Shown here: positions 21,341 to 31,671 of the stretch, one piece after another
Layout of the letters: each line of letters opens with the position of its first letter
Position numbering within the stretch: position 1 is the first letter of the stretch
From: Isoetes taiwanensis
Taxonomy: Eukaryota; Streptophyta; Lycopodiopsida; Isoetales; Isoetaceae
DNA: 64,000 bases
Assembly (NCBI GenBank): GCA_021234155.1
Contig: JAJEKV010000162.1
Location: forward strand, 589,449-653,448
Direction: 5' to 3'
The notes under the pieces: model-generated
Database searches by the model: none
Seen by the model: the letters and a program-made list of their open reading frames with translations, nothing else
Told to the model about the DNA's origin: nothing
Program-made: the position numbers and the translations under genes

Positions 21341-21982
21341 TTGCAGGTGATACACTCTTGTGAACACAGCAATGGACTCATCCTGTTATGGAAGAACCAC
21401 CGCATGAGGCTCATGGTCATTGATTTTTTAGCAGGTATGTTATATTACAAATTGATATCAATGTATGGAACTAAAGGCAACTTCCTTCCAACTTATAGGC
21501 ACAATCGCAAATTTCATGGTTTGGACATGATGCATTTGGGCAGTGAAGTCTTTTGGTACGCTGGCCTTCAAAGTCAGATTCTAGAATAATATTGTCTTCT
21601 ATTGCAACGTTTGGTTCTTTTCAACAAAGTAATAGGGAGCATTGATAGTGCATCCTTCATTTTAAACAAGAATTGTGTTCGCGCAAGGCCCATGGATTGC
21701 CATATGGAGTTATGTAGCACCAGAAGTGCAGAATTAGTTGATGTAGCAATGAAACACCAGTGGCATGATCCTTCATTGCAAATGTTGGCAATGTGGGAAC
21801 GGAGGCACGTATCACCAAGCAACCTTACTTCATTAAAATGTAAGGACATTGAAGTAGGACATTTGTTGACTCAGCCAATAAGTAGTGCACCTGAACATGT
21901 GTTGGCAGGTTTGAGGCAGGCAGTGAAATGGAGGACAACACACCATATTTTTGGTCAGGTCAACTTCTTTTCATTTGCCTAG
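21341..21982 (+). CDS. Hypothetical coding fragments
   Basis: Two overlapping frames (21341-21589 and 21602-21982) separated by one stop. The second ends at a plausible splice site in FGQ|GTCAAC near 21957. The products (WKNHRMRLMVIDFLAGM; SLKCKDIEVGHLLTQPISSA) match nothing I know. They could be exons of the CACTA-like element or of a captured gene. Confidence 0.3.
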
Positions 21983-22512
21983 CACGTAGTTATTTCTAGT
22001 ATCATTGCCGACTTTACAGCATGCATTTCAGCCTTCATCTACAGAATGCATGGGAGAAAAAAGCATGATTCAGGATACACATGTGGCAATACTTTCTCTT
22101 GGAGGCATTGATTCATGATCTTCACTGCACTTACTCATAGGTGTCTTCATTATTGTTGTACTTGCCGATGTAAGGAACCTCTCTTTGATGTTCTTTTGCA
22201 TCCTACTTATAGTCTTAAAGCATGCTTAATCTCTGTAGTTTGGGAGTGATATCTCAAGAAAGTCCAATAAAAGAGACCTTGGTAGCAATAGGGCAGCTAA
22301 TCGAGCATCTGCATGGTGAAAAGATCGAGAACAAACTATAGATTTCATGCATGCATTGAAGCCATATAAACTCGTGACTCCTCAGACTAAACTATGATCT
22401 ATTGTGATCTTTTATTGGATGTAACTATTGTCTTATGGACTTGAAGGTCTCTTCTGAGAATGATTCAAAGAATTATAAAAAATAAAATGTATATTTATCA
22501 TAAAATCGTTTC
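21983..22512. other. No gene seen
   Basis: AT-rich spacer between the hypothetical fragments and the 19-mer array. Confidence 0.5.
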
Positions 22513-23210
22513 CCACGTGCCATGTTTGAGCCACCTTGGCATGTTGGAGCCTAGGTGGCCTTGGAGCCCGTGTGGCATGTTTGAGCCACCTTGCATGTTG
22601 GAGCCTGGGTGGCATGTCTTGATGTGTTGGAGCCTAGGTGGCATGTTTGAGCCACTTTGGCATGTTAGAGCCTAGGTGGCATGTTGGAGCCCGCGTGGCA
22701 TGTCTGGCCACCTTGGCATGTTTGAGCCACCTTGGCATGTTGAAGCCTAGGTGGCATGTTGGAGCCCGCATGGCATGTTTGAGCCACCTTGGCATGTTGG
22801 AGCCTAGGTGGCATGTTGGAGCACACGTGGCATGTCTGAGCCACCTTGGCATGTTTGAGCCTAGGTGGCATGTTGGAGCCTAGGTGGCATGTTTGAGACA
22901 CCTTGGCATGTTGGAGCCTAGGTGGCATGTTGGAGCCCATGTGGCATGTTTGAGCCACTTTGGCATGTTGGAGCCTAGGTGGCATGTTGGAGCCACCTTG
23001 GCATGTTTGAGCCTAGATGGCATGTTTGAGCCAACCTTGGCATGTTGGAACCAAGGTGGCATGTTGGAGCCCACATGGCATGTTTGAGCCACCTTGCCAT
23101 GTTCGAGCCTAGGTGGCATGTTGGAGCCACCTTAGCATGTTTTAGCCTAGGTAGCATGTTTGAGCCACCTCGACATGTTTGAGGCACTTTGACATGTTTG
23201 CCACGTGAGC
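22513..23210 (+). repeat. Left array of self-complementary ~19-mers
   Basis: Alternating units of the type CATGTTTGAGCCACCTTGG and CATGTTGGAGCCTAGGTGG. Each pair contains CCACCTTGG / CCTAGGTGG-like inverted words, so the array can fold on itself. About 36 units. It directly abuts the left inverted terminus of the copy B element. The inverted counterpart is 31672-31925; a third array lies at 34290-34930. The long open frames across it are artefacts. Confidence 0.95.
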
Positions 23211-23527
23211 TCCAGGGTAAAAGCATATAGGTGGGGGTCATTTTTTATGTCAGCGACAGTGGGTGCTTAGGGGGTGCTTTAGGTGATGGCCCTTTTTTGT
23301 TTTTTGAAGGGTCGAAGAATTTGTGAAGGGTTGAAGAACGGTGAAGAACCCGCGAAAGGTTTGGCTCTCCCATGATCCGAATTGGGAAATTCGTTGGCCA
23401 TGTCAGCGATCCGGCTGTAGGGGCTGATTCTCCCGCTCCAATTTGGCGGGCTGAAGCAGCTCCAAGAAAATTTTGAAAATTAGATGGAGAATAGTTGGCT
23501 TACCAAAAACAATTTCGATGCAATTCA

Positions 23528-24478
23528 ATGGATTTGGTTGAAAAATACGCTGCTGAATTTGCAGCACAGTTTGATGGCCAGGATCCAGAAGACCTTGCTG
23601 CTGCTCTTGGTATTGATCTGGATGAATTCCTCCCAAACTTTGCTGTGCAGCATGAGGTTTCAAATCCACTGGATGCTCATGAAATTGTGGATCCTGCAAA
23701 TTGTGAAACTGCAAATTTGGTACCTTCATCTCCAGTTTATTTAGTTCCTGAACCCTCTATCACATGCTCTGATGATTGCAAGAAGGTGTGCAATTGTGCA
23801 TCCCCAAATACTGCATGTAGAAGAATTCTAGCAACCAGAAGGAGATTACAAAGGAAGAGAAAGAGAGAGCAAGAGAAATTTGTCCTCGATTCCAATAAGG
23901 GCAAAGAAAAACTCACCACCAGGCAGAAACAAAAATTGGCCAAGCAAATTGTGGATTTCACCAATAAGGTATGCCTTAATTTGAATTTTGAGGATAGAAA
24001 AGAGGTTTTTGCAAGAGCAGCAGAACAGCTTCCTGAATATGGTATCATAGGAAATAAAGAATTAAATGTGTACAAGCATGTTGTTAACAATGTGAAGGAG
24101 ACTCTTGCTGTCAAGAAACGTTGCAGGACTCAGGATATCAATCAAGCAAGGTCCTCCACCTTGATGATGGCGGTCACTGAATGTAGCAATCGTGCTGCTG
24201 TTGCAAGGGTTCTAAACTTGAAAAGAAGGGTTGTATGTGCTGCTGTGGACAAGAGGAGATTGGCTGAGATTGGAGGACCCTGGTCCATGTTCAATAAGAA
24301 GTCTAGATCAGATAGACTCTCCGATGAAGACCGAGAAAAGGTATATAATTTTTGGATCTCGGAAACCCGTGTCTCTCCTAATAAAAGGCAAGTCATCAAA
24401 TTAAGGAGACATTTGAATGGGCAGAAAGTATCAAAGCCTTATAACTTGCATGCAATTCACTTCTTGGAAGAATCACAG
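23528..24478 (+). CDS. DDE transposase-like gene, copy B: N-terminal exon
   Basis: 317 codons from ATG 23528 to the donor GTACTT at 24479. The frame is open further up to 23495 but without an ATG. It starts with an acidic helical region (MDLVEKYAAEFAAQFDG), then a short Cys-rich strip (CKKVCNCASPNTAC), a basic block (RRRLQRKRKREQ), a long helical part, and FWISETRVSPN. From the basic block on it aligns with copy A exon 8127-8750. Probably the DNA-binding and nuclear-import part of the transposase. Confidence 0.65.
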
Positions 24479-24545
24479 GTACTTGATGCTTTATTTGTTA
24501 TGAAATTTGGATTTCATTCATCATGGATTGCTTTTTAAAACACAG

Positions 24546-24980
24546 GTAATGTTTTATAAAAGATTCAAACGTGTATATCCGGACATGAAGATAGGTTTGA
24601 GGTTGTTTGAAACCTTGAAGCCTAAATTTGTTAGAAGACTCAAGGATAGAGAGACGTGTTGCTGCATCTATCACATGAGAATGGAGTTCGTGAGGCAGGC
24701 ATTGAACAAGATGAGACGAGATCTTAGCATTCATGGTGGAAAATGTACTTGCAAGTGTGTTATTTGTGGTGCAGGCCCAAGATGTGAAGCATACACTCAC
24801 ACTTTCAATAGTGTGAGTGACATGTGGAGAGTTATGGTATGTCCAAAGAATGACACAGCAGATTGGTATAAGTCTAAGTGTTTGAAAATGGAATGTAATG
24901 ATTGTGGCCTCAAGTCATTCTTGAAATGTCCAGAAAGAAAAGCAAAAACAATGAAGATTGACTGGAAGAATTTTGAGAAG
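24546..24980 (+). CDS. DDE transposase-like gene, copy B: zinc-region exon
   Basis: 145 codons between acceptor AACACAG and donor GTATAG. Contains FYKRFKRVYPDMKIGLR, CCCIYHMRME, CTCKCVIC and CNDCGLKSFLKC. The Cys/His pattern and LKPKFVRRLKD match copy A (LKPWFVVELKD, CCCIQHVRMQ, CTCICDVC, CELCGIKKFQTC). A zinc-binding role is likely; target unknown. Confidence 0.7.
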
Positions 24981-24994
24981 GTATAGATTGATCA

Positions 24995-25112
24995 TTTCTG
25001 AAATTTACATTTCTGAAATTTACATTTCTGAAATTTTATATCATTGTATGCATTTCGATTCATAGGTATGCATTTCTGAAATTTACATTTCTGAAATTTT
25101 ATATCATTATGC
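24995..25112. repeat. Short tandem repeat in intron
   Basis: Repeats of ATTTCTGAAATTTAC (about 15 bp), with a second block of the same after a 40-bp spacer. Lies in the intron of the copy B transposase-like gene. Confidence 0.85.
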
Positions 25113-25762
25113 AATGAAAGAAACTTATGTGAAGGATGTTGGTAAAGGGGTAAACCCATTGTCAACCACGAAGGATGTAATGAAGTTGGTGTATAAGAGC
25201 ACGTCCTTGCATGAATTTATGGAACATCTTGTCAAATGGTCAAACAATTCATTCCTCATAACTACACCGCAAGATGGCAAACAAATCAGTTTTAAAGAGT
25301 GTTTGCAAACTTTCCCATCCAACACTTGTCATATCTGTCATTGATTTTTTTTGAAAATTATACTTTCAAGATTCAAAGAAAATTCAAACATTACATTGGA
25401 GGAATGATCAATGTTCGATCCTTGTGCATATCACCTATAGGCATGCTAATGATGGTGAATGTCCCAATCTTGAAGTAGGTGGGCGCAAGTTGGTGAAAGA
25501 GACTCATTTTTATATGTCCGATGATCGAGAGCATGATACTTCATTTGTGCAAAGATTGCCTCCAAAGACACCACGATTATTTGAGAAATAAAGGTATAAA
25601 ATTCACAAACCATGTGTTTTGGTCCGACGGTGTCTTTGCCCGGTTCAAGTCATCCGGGGCTTTTTACTATCTAGGAAGGTTCTATCGGACCAATGGAATC
25701 CAGTTGCATGGAATTTCTTTGCTTCTTCCCATGGCAAAGGGGAACATGATGGTGCGCGGGGG
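25113..25762 (+). pseudogene. DDE transposase-like gene, copy B: decayed catalytic core
   Basis: The frame from 25114 ends at TGA in a run of eight T at about 25344-25351. One T fewer would give a DFFENYTF site equal to DFAENYTF in copy A. Later pieces are ETHFYMSDDREHDTSFV (about 25500-25550), WSDGVFARFKSSGAFYYLGR (about 25620-25680), and, after a further one-base shift, HGKGEHDGA (about 25730-25756). All three catalytic blocks are thus present but in different frames. The copy looks inactive, unless the indels are sequence errors. Confidence 0.68.
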
Positions 25763-25971
25763 TAAGTAAAGAGAATACTCACCGGCCGAGATGCTTAAGA
25801 GGGCGAGCACACCTCTACGGAATCTGAGAAGACGCCGTTAATTTCTTGACTTGGTATTTCCACGGTTAAGAGAGGGACAAAGGAGAACAATATCATTAGG
25901 TAACATTTGTACCTCAATACGCACTAGTCTACCAGGTTACATCATTTGCTTACTTGTATATTCATGTGCAC

Positions 25972-26793
25972 AGGGTATTTTGGCTGATAAGAGTAGGTGA
26001 AGTGTGCAGGAAGTTTAGGTATGATTGTGATACCTTGAAAGGAACCAAGAAGATCCATACTATTAGGCCTATCTGTGAAAACAGACCTACCATGGTAGCA
26101 CATAAGTCCATGTCTTGCTTTTGTGATAGCTGCTGGAAAGGTTTATGGAATAGGTGTAAGAATGTAAGGAGGTTGGGATGCTACACATACTCTGAATTGA
26201 AGCCCGAGATCATGCAAAAGCATACACCTATCACTCATGTGCAATACGAGGGAGACAATCAATGGAAGGCAGAAATTGTAGAAGTAGGCGACAACTTTGT
26301 CATAAATGCTGAGGCTGGCAATGAAGAGAATGTCGAATTCTGGATTGTGAAGTGCACGAAGCCTAGACATGTGGTTGAAAATGCATTTAGGGATGAATGG
26401 GGCTCTAAGTTCAGCAGGCAAGAGGTCATACTTACAGGAAAGTACTACAAATCCATTGGAGATGGAAAATACGAGCTGCTAAGTCATATGCCTGATGTAA
26501 GTTGTTATTCACATCTCGTAATTTGTGCAAAAGTAGAGCTCCTTCCAGTTGCAGGTGAGGGCAATGTATATGACTTGCCATTGGAGGTGCATGAACACAT
26601 AATTGATTGCTTACCACCACCAGATTCTGAAACATTGGCCATTGGTAAGTCGAAATCAAGCAAGAAAGACCTACAAAAGAAAAAGAACATCCTCAGTGCT
26701 GTGAGGAAGAAGGTAGTAGCTAGGAAAAAGATAGTGGCTAGGAAGAAAGTCGTGGCCAGAAAGAATGTTAAGGTAGCCAGGAAGAAAAGGTAG
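25972..26793 (+). CDS. DDE transposase-like gene, copy B: C-terminal exon
   Basis: After an acceptor GTGCACAG at about 25972 the frame runs to TAG at 26791. It contains MSCFCDSCWKGLWNRC, VGDNFVINAE, VEFWIVKCTKPRHVVE and a very basic tail made of VARKK-type repeats (26710-26790). The first three match copy A. The tail does not occur in copy A, which ends acidic. The Cys pair and the conserved middle look like a family-specific domain of unknown role; the tail may bind nucleic acid or act as an import signal. Confidence 0.65.
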   Translation, partial: RVFWLIRVGEVCRKFRYDCDTLKGTKKIHTIRPICENRPTMVAHKSMSCFCDSCWKGLWNRCKNVRRLGCYTYSELKPEIMQKHTPITHVQYEGDNQWKAEIVEVGDNFVINAEAGNEENVEFWIVKCTKPRHVVENAFRDEWGSKFSRQEVILTGKYYKSIGDGKYELLSHMPDVSCYSHLVICAKVELLPVAGEGNVYDLPLEVHEHIIDCLPPPDSETLAIGKSKSSKKDLQKKKNILSAVRKKVVARKKIVARKKVVARKNVKVARKKR

Positions 26794-28607
26794 TGGTGTA
26801 TTTGCTGGTTTTGCCATCTTGCGAAACATAACAACAGATTTGGAGCATAACCTTGCATCTCCAAGAAGAGGTTAATAATTGAACTCAATCTCTTTCTGAA
26901 ATTTTTCATGGTTTTCTTGGTTCTGTTATTAGAGGTAGAAAGCAGCATCCTTAAAGACTGGTGCAGTACAATAAGTTCTATTCCCTAAGCTCTGATATGT
27001 CTCGTAAGTATGGTTATGGTTTCAGAGATAGGCTGGCAGTAACAGGTTTAGGGTCCAGGTCTGATATGGATGGTATATTAGTTATTTTGTTTTGTTTAAT
27101 CTGCTTTTTGTATTCCAGTAGTGCTTGGTAGACTGTTGGTGCTTGTTCATTAAGCAGCGGACTTAAGCTTAGTTTACTAAGTTAGCTAAGGCCATTGCAG
27201 CGGTTTACTATTTGAAGCAAAGCAAGAAATTTCTCTCGTCAATGACGTTGCATGGCATGGGAACTATGTGCCTTACCAGGTAAATGATTTTTATATTTAT
27301 TTCTATTGTTATTGTTAGCTATGGGATGTGGAACATTGTTTGCATAGCTGCAACCAAACCTGTATTTTATTGTATGCATGGTCTAATGCATGTGTGAATA
27401 TTTTATGTCTTAGCTTGTTATAGTTCCTCTTTTCCAGTTTTAACAGTGCGGTCTGAGAAGCCAGGAGTAGCTACTGTCGATCTAGTTGTGAACAGTGCTA
27501 GTGAATATGAACCCACAGGTGCTCAATTGGCGGTTCGGTTCTGGCTAAGAGGGTATGGCGATCCACCCAAAAACACAATGCACACAACTTATATAAAATT
27601 GGTCAACGGCCTATCACGATTTGCAATGGTTCGGCAGACAAATTATCTTAAGATTATATTATGTGGCATCGAGGGTTTTGCATGCGATCATTACGGTATC
27701 ATTTGCGAGTATCCGTCAACTCTATTTGATACAAAATGGCACTTATCCAACACAAGTAAAGACTATTTTTAAAACAAGAATAAGGCTTTTAGGGGTAAAC
27801 AGAATCACTTTGTTTTTCAGAACCATTAGGGGAAACATAGATCGCAGTTATTAGACTTTATAATGTCTTTTTGTCATTTATTGCTAGTCATTGCCTAGCT
27901 AAGAGGATAGATCATCTTTGTGGCGAAGCTGTATGACCGCTTTGTCTACTAGGCATAACAAACCGGCATTGGCAACTTAAGTTTACCTTGGCAAAGGAAT
28001 GAAGATATTGCAACAAGGTTGAGAAGGCAGACTAATTATTGTTATCGACAAATGGCCCAGGCGTGTCTTTATCTAGTCTAAGTATTTGATGGAATTTGCT
28101 TTGATCATGTAATAGCTCAACCATCTGTCCCCTTTGGGAGAGTCATTTCGAATCACAAGTCCACCAACTATTCTTTCATCTACATATTCCTCTCATCTAT
28201 TTATATTTCATGATCATGTTGAATCGACCACAGTGGTGATATAAGTGTGTCTGGGGCATAGGACATCTGAGAAGACTAACATTTTCTTCCGGGTGCCCCG
28301 GTAGAGAAATCCTTAATTTCTAAAGGAATTATAAGATATGCATCATAACTTTAGCATTTCTTAGTAGTGTCTGCAGATATGTTCTTTTGATTTTGGAAGG
28401 AATTCACACCTTAAAAAGAATTGTTCCAATAAGAAACACGTGTTGAAATTGAATTAACGAGAGAATTTTTCATATGAAAACTTATCACATATAACACATA
28501 TGTTCTTTGATTCCTGGAATTCACATAGGCTTCGAGACTTCACAATATAAAACATACTTTACAAAATTGACATTCCAAAATTGTGCAGCATCCAACATCT
28601 GCTTCAA
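26794..28607. other. Spacer between convergent genes of copy B
   Basis: One open frame, 27446-27772 (+), reads VATVDLVVNSASEYEPTG and further without known motif; it could be an exon but has no support beyond length. The rest shows nothing. I searched this stretch for phosphatase and Ulp1 blocks like those of the copy A partner and found none on either strand. Confidence 0.5.
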
Positions 28608-29999
28608 TCAAGATCTACTCATGAATTGATGCAATGTCATGCCTTCATCCAAATCCGTGTCTGAATCACTACTTTCTGCAACTTCTCGTTCTTCATGTTG
28701 GTCACCCTGTTCATCTGTTTGTTCTGCAGCATGTAAATCAGCGGTGTTGTTTACCGAGACACGGAGATCTTGAACAAGCTGGACTATGGATGGAATGGTA
28801 TCGGGCAAGTTTAGCACAGGGTGGACTAGCCCAGAAGAAACACTATTGTGCAACTGGAGATTCATGCTGGAAGAGGGGTACCACAGATTTTTGATCTGGC
28901 TAGAGTTCCAAGAATCTGCTTGAGTCCAAGATACAGTTCTCTGACTAGAATTATCACCTGCAAATTATGGGTAAATTAGAGTTCAATTTATGTATTCATG
29001 CTAAATTCCTAGACCTCAATTACCTAAATCGAAATGTTTGCTTGGAGCGGTGTTGTAGCTTCAATTGGTTCACTCCCCCACTTTTGCAAAGTATGGGTAA
29101 ATTTGAGCTCCATTACGTATTCATGTTAATGTCTTAGACCTCTATTACCTAAATCTGAAGGTTTGATAGCAGCAGGTGTTGCATCTTCAATACGTTCACT
29201 CCCTGCACCTGCAAAGTATGGGTAAATTTGAGCTCCATTATGTATTCATGTAAATTTCTTAGACCTCTATTACCTAAGTCTGAAGGTTTGATAGCGGCCG
29301 GTGTTTGCATCTTCAATAGGTTCAGTCCCTGCAGCTTTCAAATTATGGTAAATTCGAGCTCAATTTATGCAATCATGCTAAATTCCTAAACCTCTAGTAC
29401 CTAATTCAAATGGTTTGCTTGCGGCGGGTGTTGGAACTTCAATAGGTTCGATCCTTGCACACAAAATAATAGGTAAATTTAAGCTCAAGTTTATGTAATC
29501 ATCTTTGCATTTCTAAACCTTCATTATTTAAGTTAGAATGATTACTTGCAGCACGTGATGTAACTTCAACAGCATCCTCTTGGACAACCTTTTTGTTTTT
29601 GGCTTTCATCACCCCTTTGCCCTTTATTTTCTTGGCTGCTCGGACTTGATTGTGGAGCAGGAGGCTTCAAACGTTTTGGATTTCTCTTTTTTTCCCAATT
29701 TGGTGTCTTTGGGTTCTTTGCCTCACATCTTTACCAGTGGGGCTCATCTTGAGGTGCTCCACCATCTGCTTCAACTTCTTCCTGTGCTAAAGTTCCTCTG
29801 CCTACACAAAAGGATCAGTGACCTCAAGAAATATAGAAACTAAAGACATGAGTTGCATACCATTGGCAGAGGTCTGATTTTCTTCAACACCCGCAATATC
29901 ACTTATCGTTTCCTTTCTCAATGTCTTCCTCACTTGACCTATGAGATGTAAGTATAAATTAATATCATTTTCAGAACTAACAAACAAAGAGACACATAC
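28608..29999 (-). CDS. Copy B partner gene: 3' exons, including a tandem exon array
   Basis: Downstream exons of the coiled-coil/RING gene. Small exons near 29890-29940 and 29560-29800 (basic, Lys-rich) come first. Five short exon copies of about 60 bp follow, at a 125-bp spacing (about 29024-29580, each of the type SERIEDATPAAIKPSDL), with near-identical introns. The last exon, 28608-28865, ends in an acidic tail (ESSDSDTDLDEGM). Most copies show AG acceptors and GT donors; one has an extra base that shifts frame. The part has no recognisable enzyme domain. Confidence 0.5.
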
Positions 30000-31531
30000 C
30001 TTTCTTAGGACTGCACATAGATCGAGTTTGAGGTCTTCTCCTCACTTCCAATTTCTCGGGACGACTATATGTGGAATCCTCATATTCATTGTCTGTAGCT
30101 TCCTTACTACCACTGCCACTAGCATCAGCATTTTTAACTTCATCTGCCACATAGTTTGAGTATCCCAACTCCAAGTACAAATTTGCAGGAAGTGCAATCT
30201 TGCACACATAGCACTGCAAGTTTTCCATGCAAATTTGAAAGCAGAAAATGTGGTATTTGTGGCCACATACTAATTCTACATGCAAAGCATAATCTGTGCA
30301 AAAGGCCATGCCACAAACTGAACAGCCACTCACTCCATCTACAAAAGGCCAATTTCCAGCCGAAGGTTTGATTAGAGTTGTGGTTGAAAAGTTCTCCCTC
30401 AAGTGCTTCAGATTTTTAATCTTGTTCTCCAAATCTTGCAAAGTCCCCTCCTTAATGCTGATGAGCATATTTAATCTCTCAATTTCAGTTTGCAGATGTA
30501 ATGTCTTATCATCTTGTGTTTTCTTCTTTCGTGTTGCAAGCAAAGAAATTCCCAATCTTTTTTCTTCATCTTTTAATTGCTGCAGGGCTATATTTTCTTC
30601 TGGACAAACTGAAACCAGATCCTCATACTTTTGTTTCACTGTCTGTATCTCTTCACATATTGATGCAGCCCATGTGTCATAACCAAGTAAGAGTCCTTTA
30701 TTTTGGATCAACTGCATTTCATTGACATGCACCTGTTGTTTCGATGAAACAAGCTCTTCACTAACCTGCTTTAATTCTGCCTCCAAATGAGAAACAGATT
30801 TAGCTATATTTGCCAAACTATGCTCATGCACATCACTCCTGCTTTGGTTATTCCTCTTGGAGATTTGCAATGACCACCAAGCAAAATATGCCCAGTTAAC
30901 TTTGTATTGATCAGGGTTTAAAGTAGCCCTGCTTGTATGCTGCCATGCAAATGCTCTTGCAAAATTTGTTCTCACCTCTTTATTCTTTACTCCATACTGA
31001 TAAATTCTTTTCACCTTGTCTTGCAGGTCCCTTGCAAAATCAGGACGAATCTTGTGGAGTTTTATCTTGTTATCCTTTACATCACAGCTCCATACACTAA
31101 GAAAATCTGCTTTCGTGCATTCATTCCAAGTCAGAGTCGTCGGATCCCTTCCTTCATTGGGTAACCCTCTGTAAACATGAAACTCTGCAACAGAGTTTGC
31201 GATCCTCATATCCTGGTAAAAATAGAAGAATAAGCAACAAATAACTACCAATCGGCAAATATCCTTTAAAAATAGATCAACAAAGGAAAGGAAATCGACA
31301 AATATAGGATACCTTTTCCCCGAATCCGCTGCTGTCTGTCGAATAGAAGGCAGGGATGTTCTGATCTGAATCGTCTACATTGAAATGCATGTTCATTTCG
31401 GCATCCAAAAAACTAAAATGATGATCATCGGTCATCAGACTCATCACTGCAGAAGCTATGATTCGAATTCGACAGCAGAAGATATGATGATTCTTCTCCT
31501 CTGTCGCACGATCATATCTGAGCTCTGGCAC
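30000..31531 (-). CDS. Copy B partner gene: coiled-coil / RING-like protein
   Basis: First exon about 31531-31313 (donor GTATCC), second 31212-30000 (acceptor TTTTTACCAG, donor GTATGT). The second exon alone encodes over 400 residues. It has an N-terminal domain with WNECTKADFLSVW, about 150 residues of heptad-like coiled coil, then GCSVCGMAFC, VCGHKYHIFC and CYVCKIAL, a RING-HC-like ligand pattern. A Gly/Ser and acidic linker follows. The order matches the copy A gene at 52-764. It starts about 110 bp inside the right inverted terminus. RING proteins are typically ubiquitin ligases; a role in transposition or in controlling host factors is inference. Confidence 0.65.
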
Positions 31532-31671
31532 GAAGAAGCATAGGAATTTTCGTGACGGGCCATGACGGGTGCTATCGATTACAAAAATAAACCTATTAAA
31601 AAAAGGTCAGGTGGTGCTTTAGGGGTGCTTTGCTAGCGCGAAAATGACCCCCAGCTTTATGCTTTTACCCT

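Larger units (their letters stand above)
23214..31671. mobile_element. Copy B of the two-gene DDE element (8.46 kb)
   Basis: 31-bp inverted termini, 23214-23244 and 31641-31671, starting AGGGTAAAAGCAT and ending GGGGGTCATTTT, match at 29 of 31 positions. Similar G/C-rich words (GGTGCTTTAGG) follow inward on both sides. Between them sit a + strand DDE transposase-like gene (23528-26793) and a - strand coiled-coil/RING gene (31531-28608), facing each other. This is the same order as copy A at the left of the window. Both sides are flanked by inverted 19-mer arrays, so the arrays may be part of the termini. Confidence 0.72.

Noticed and set aside
22513-23210. CRISPR-like repeat array
   Set aside because: No unique spacers; units alternate and vary, and the DNA is eukaryotic.
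22460-23241. Multiple overlapping repeat-protein-like frames
   Set aside because: They simply translate the 19-mer array in all frames; no start context or conservation independent of the DNA repeat.
27446-27772. Possible functional gene between the convergent genes of copy B
   Set aside because: 108 codons without recognisable motif or confirmed splice sites; mentioned only as part of the spacer.
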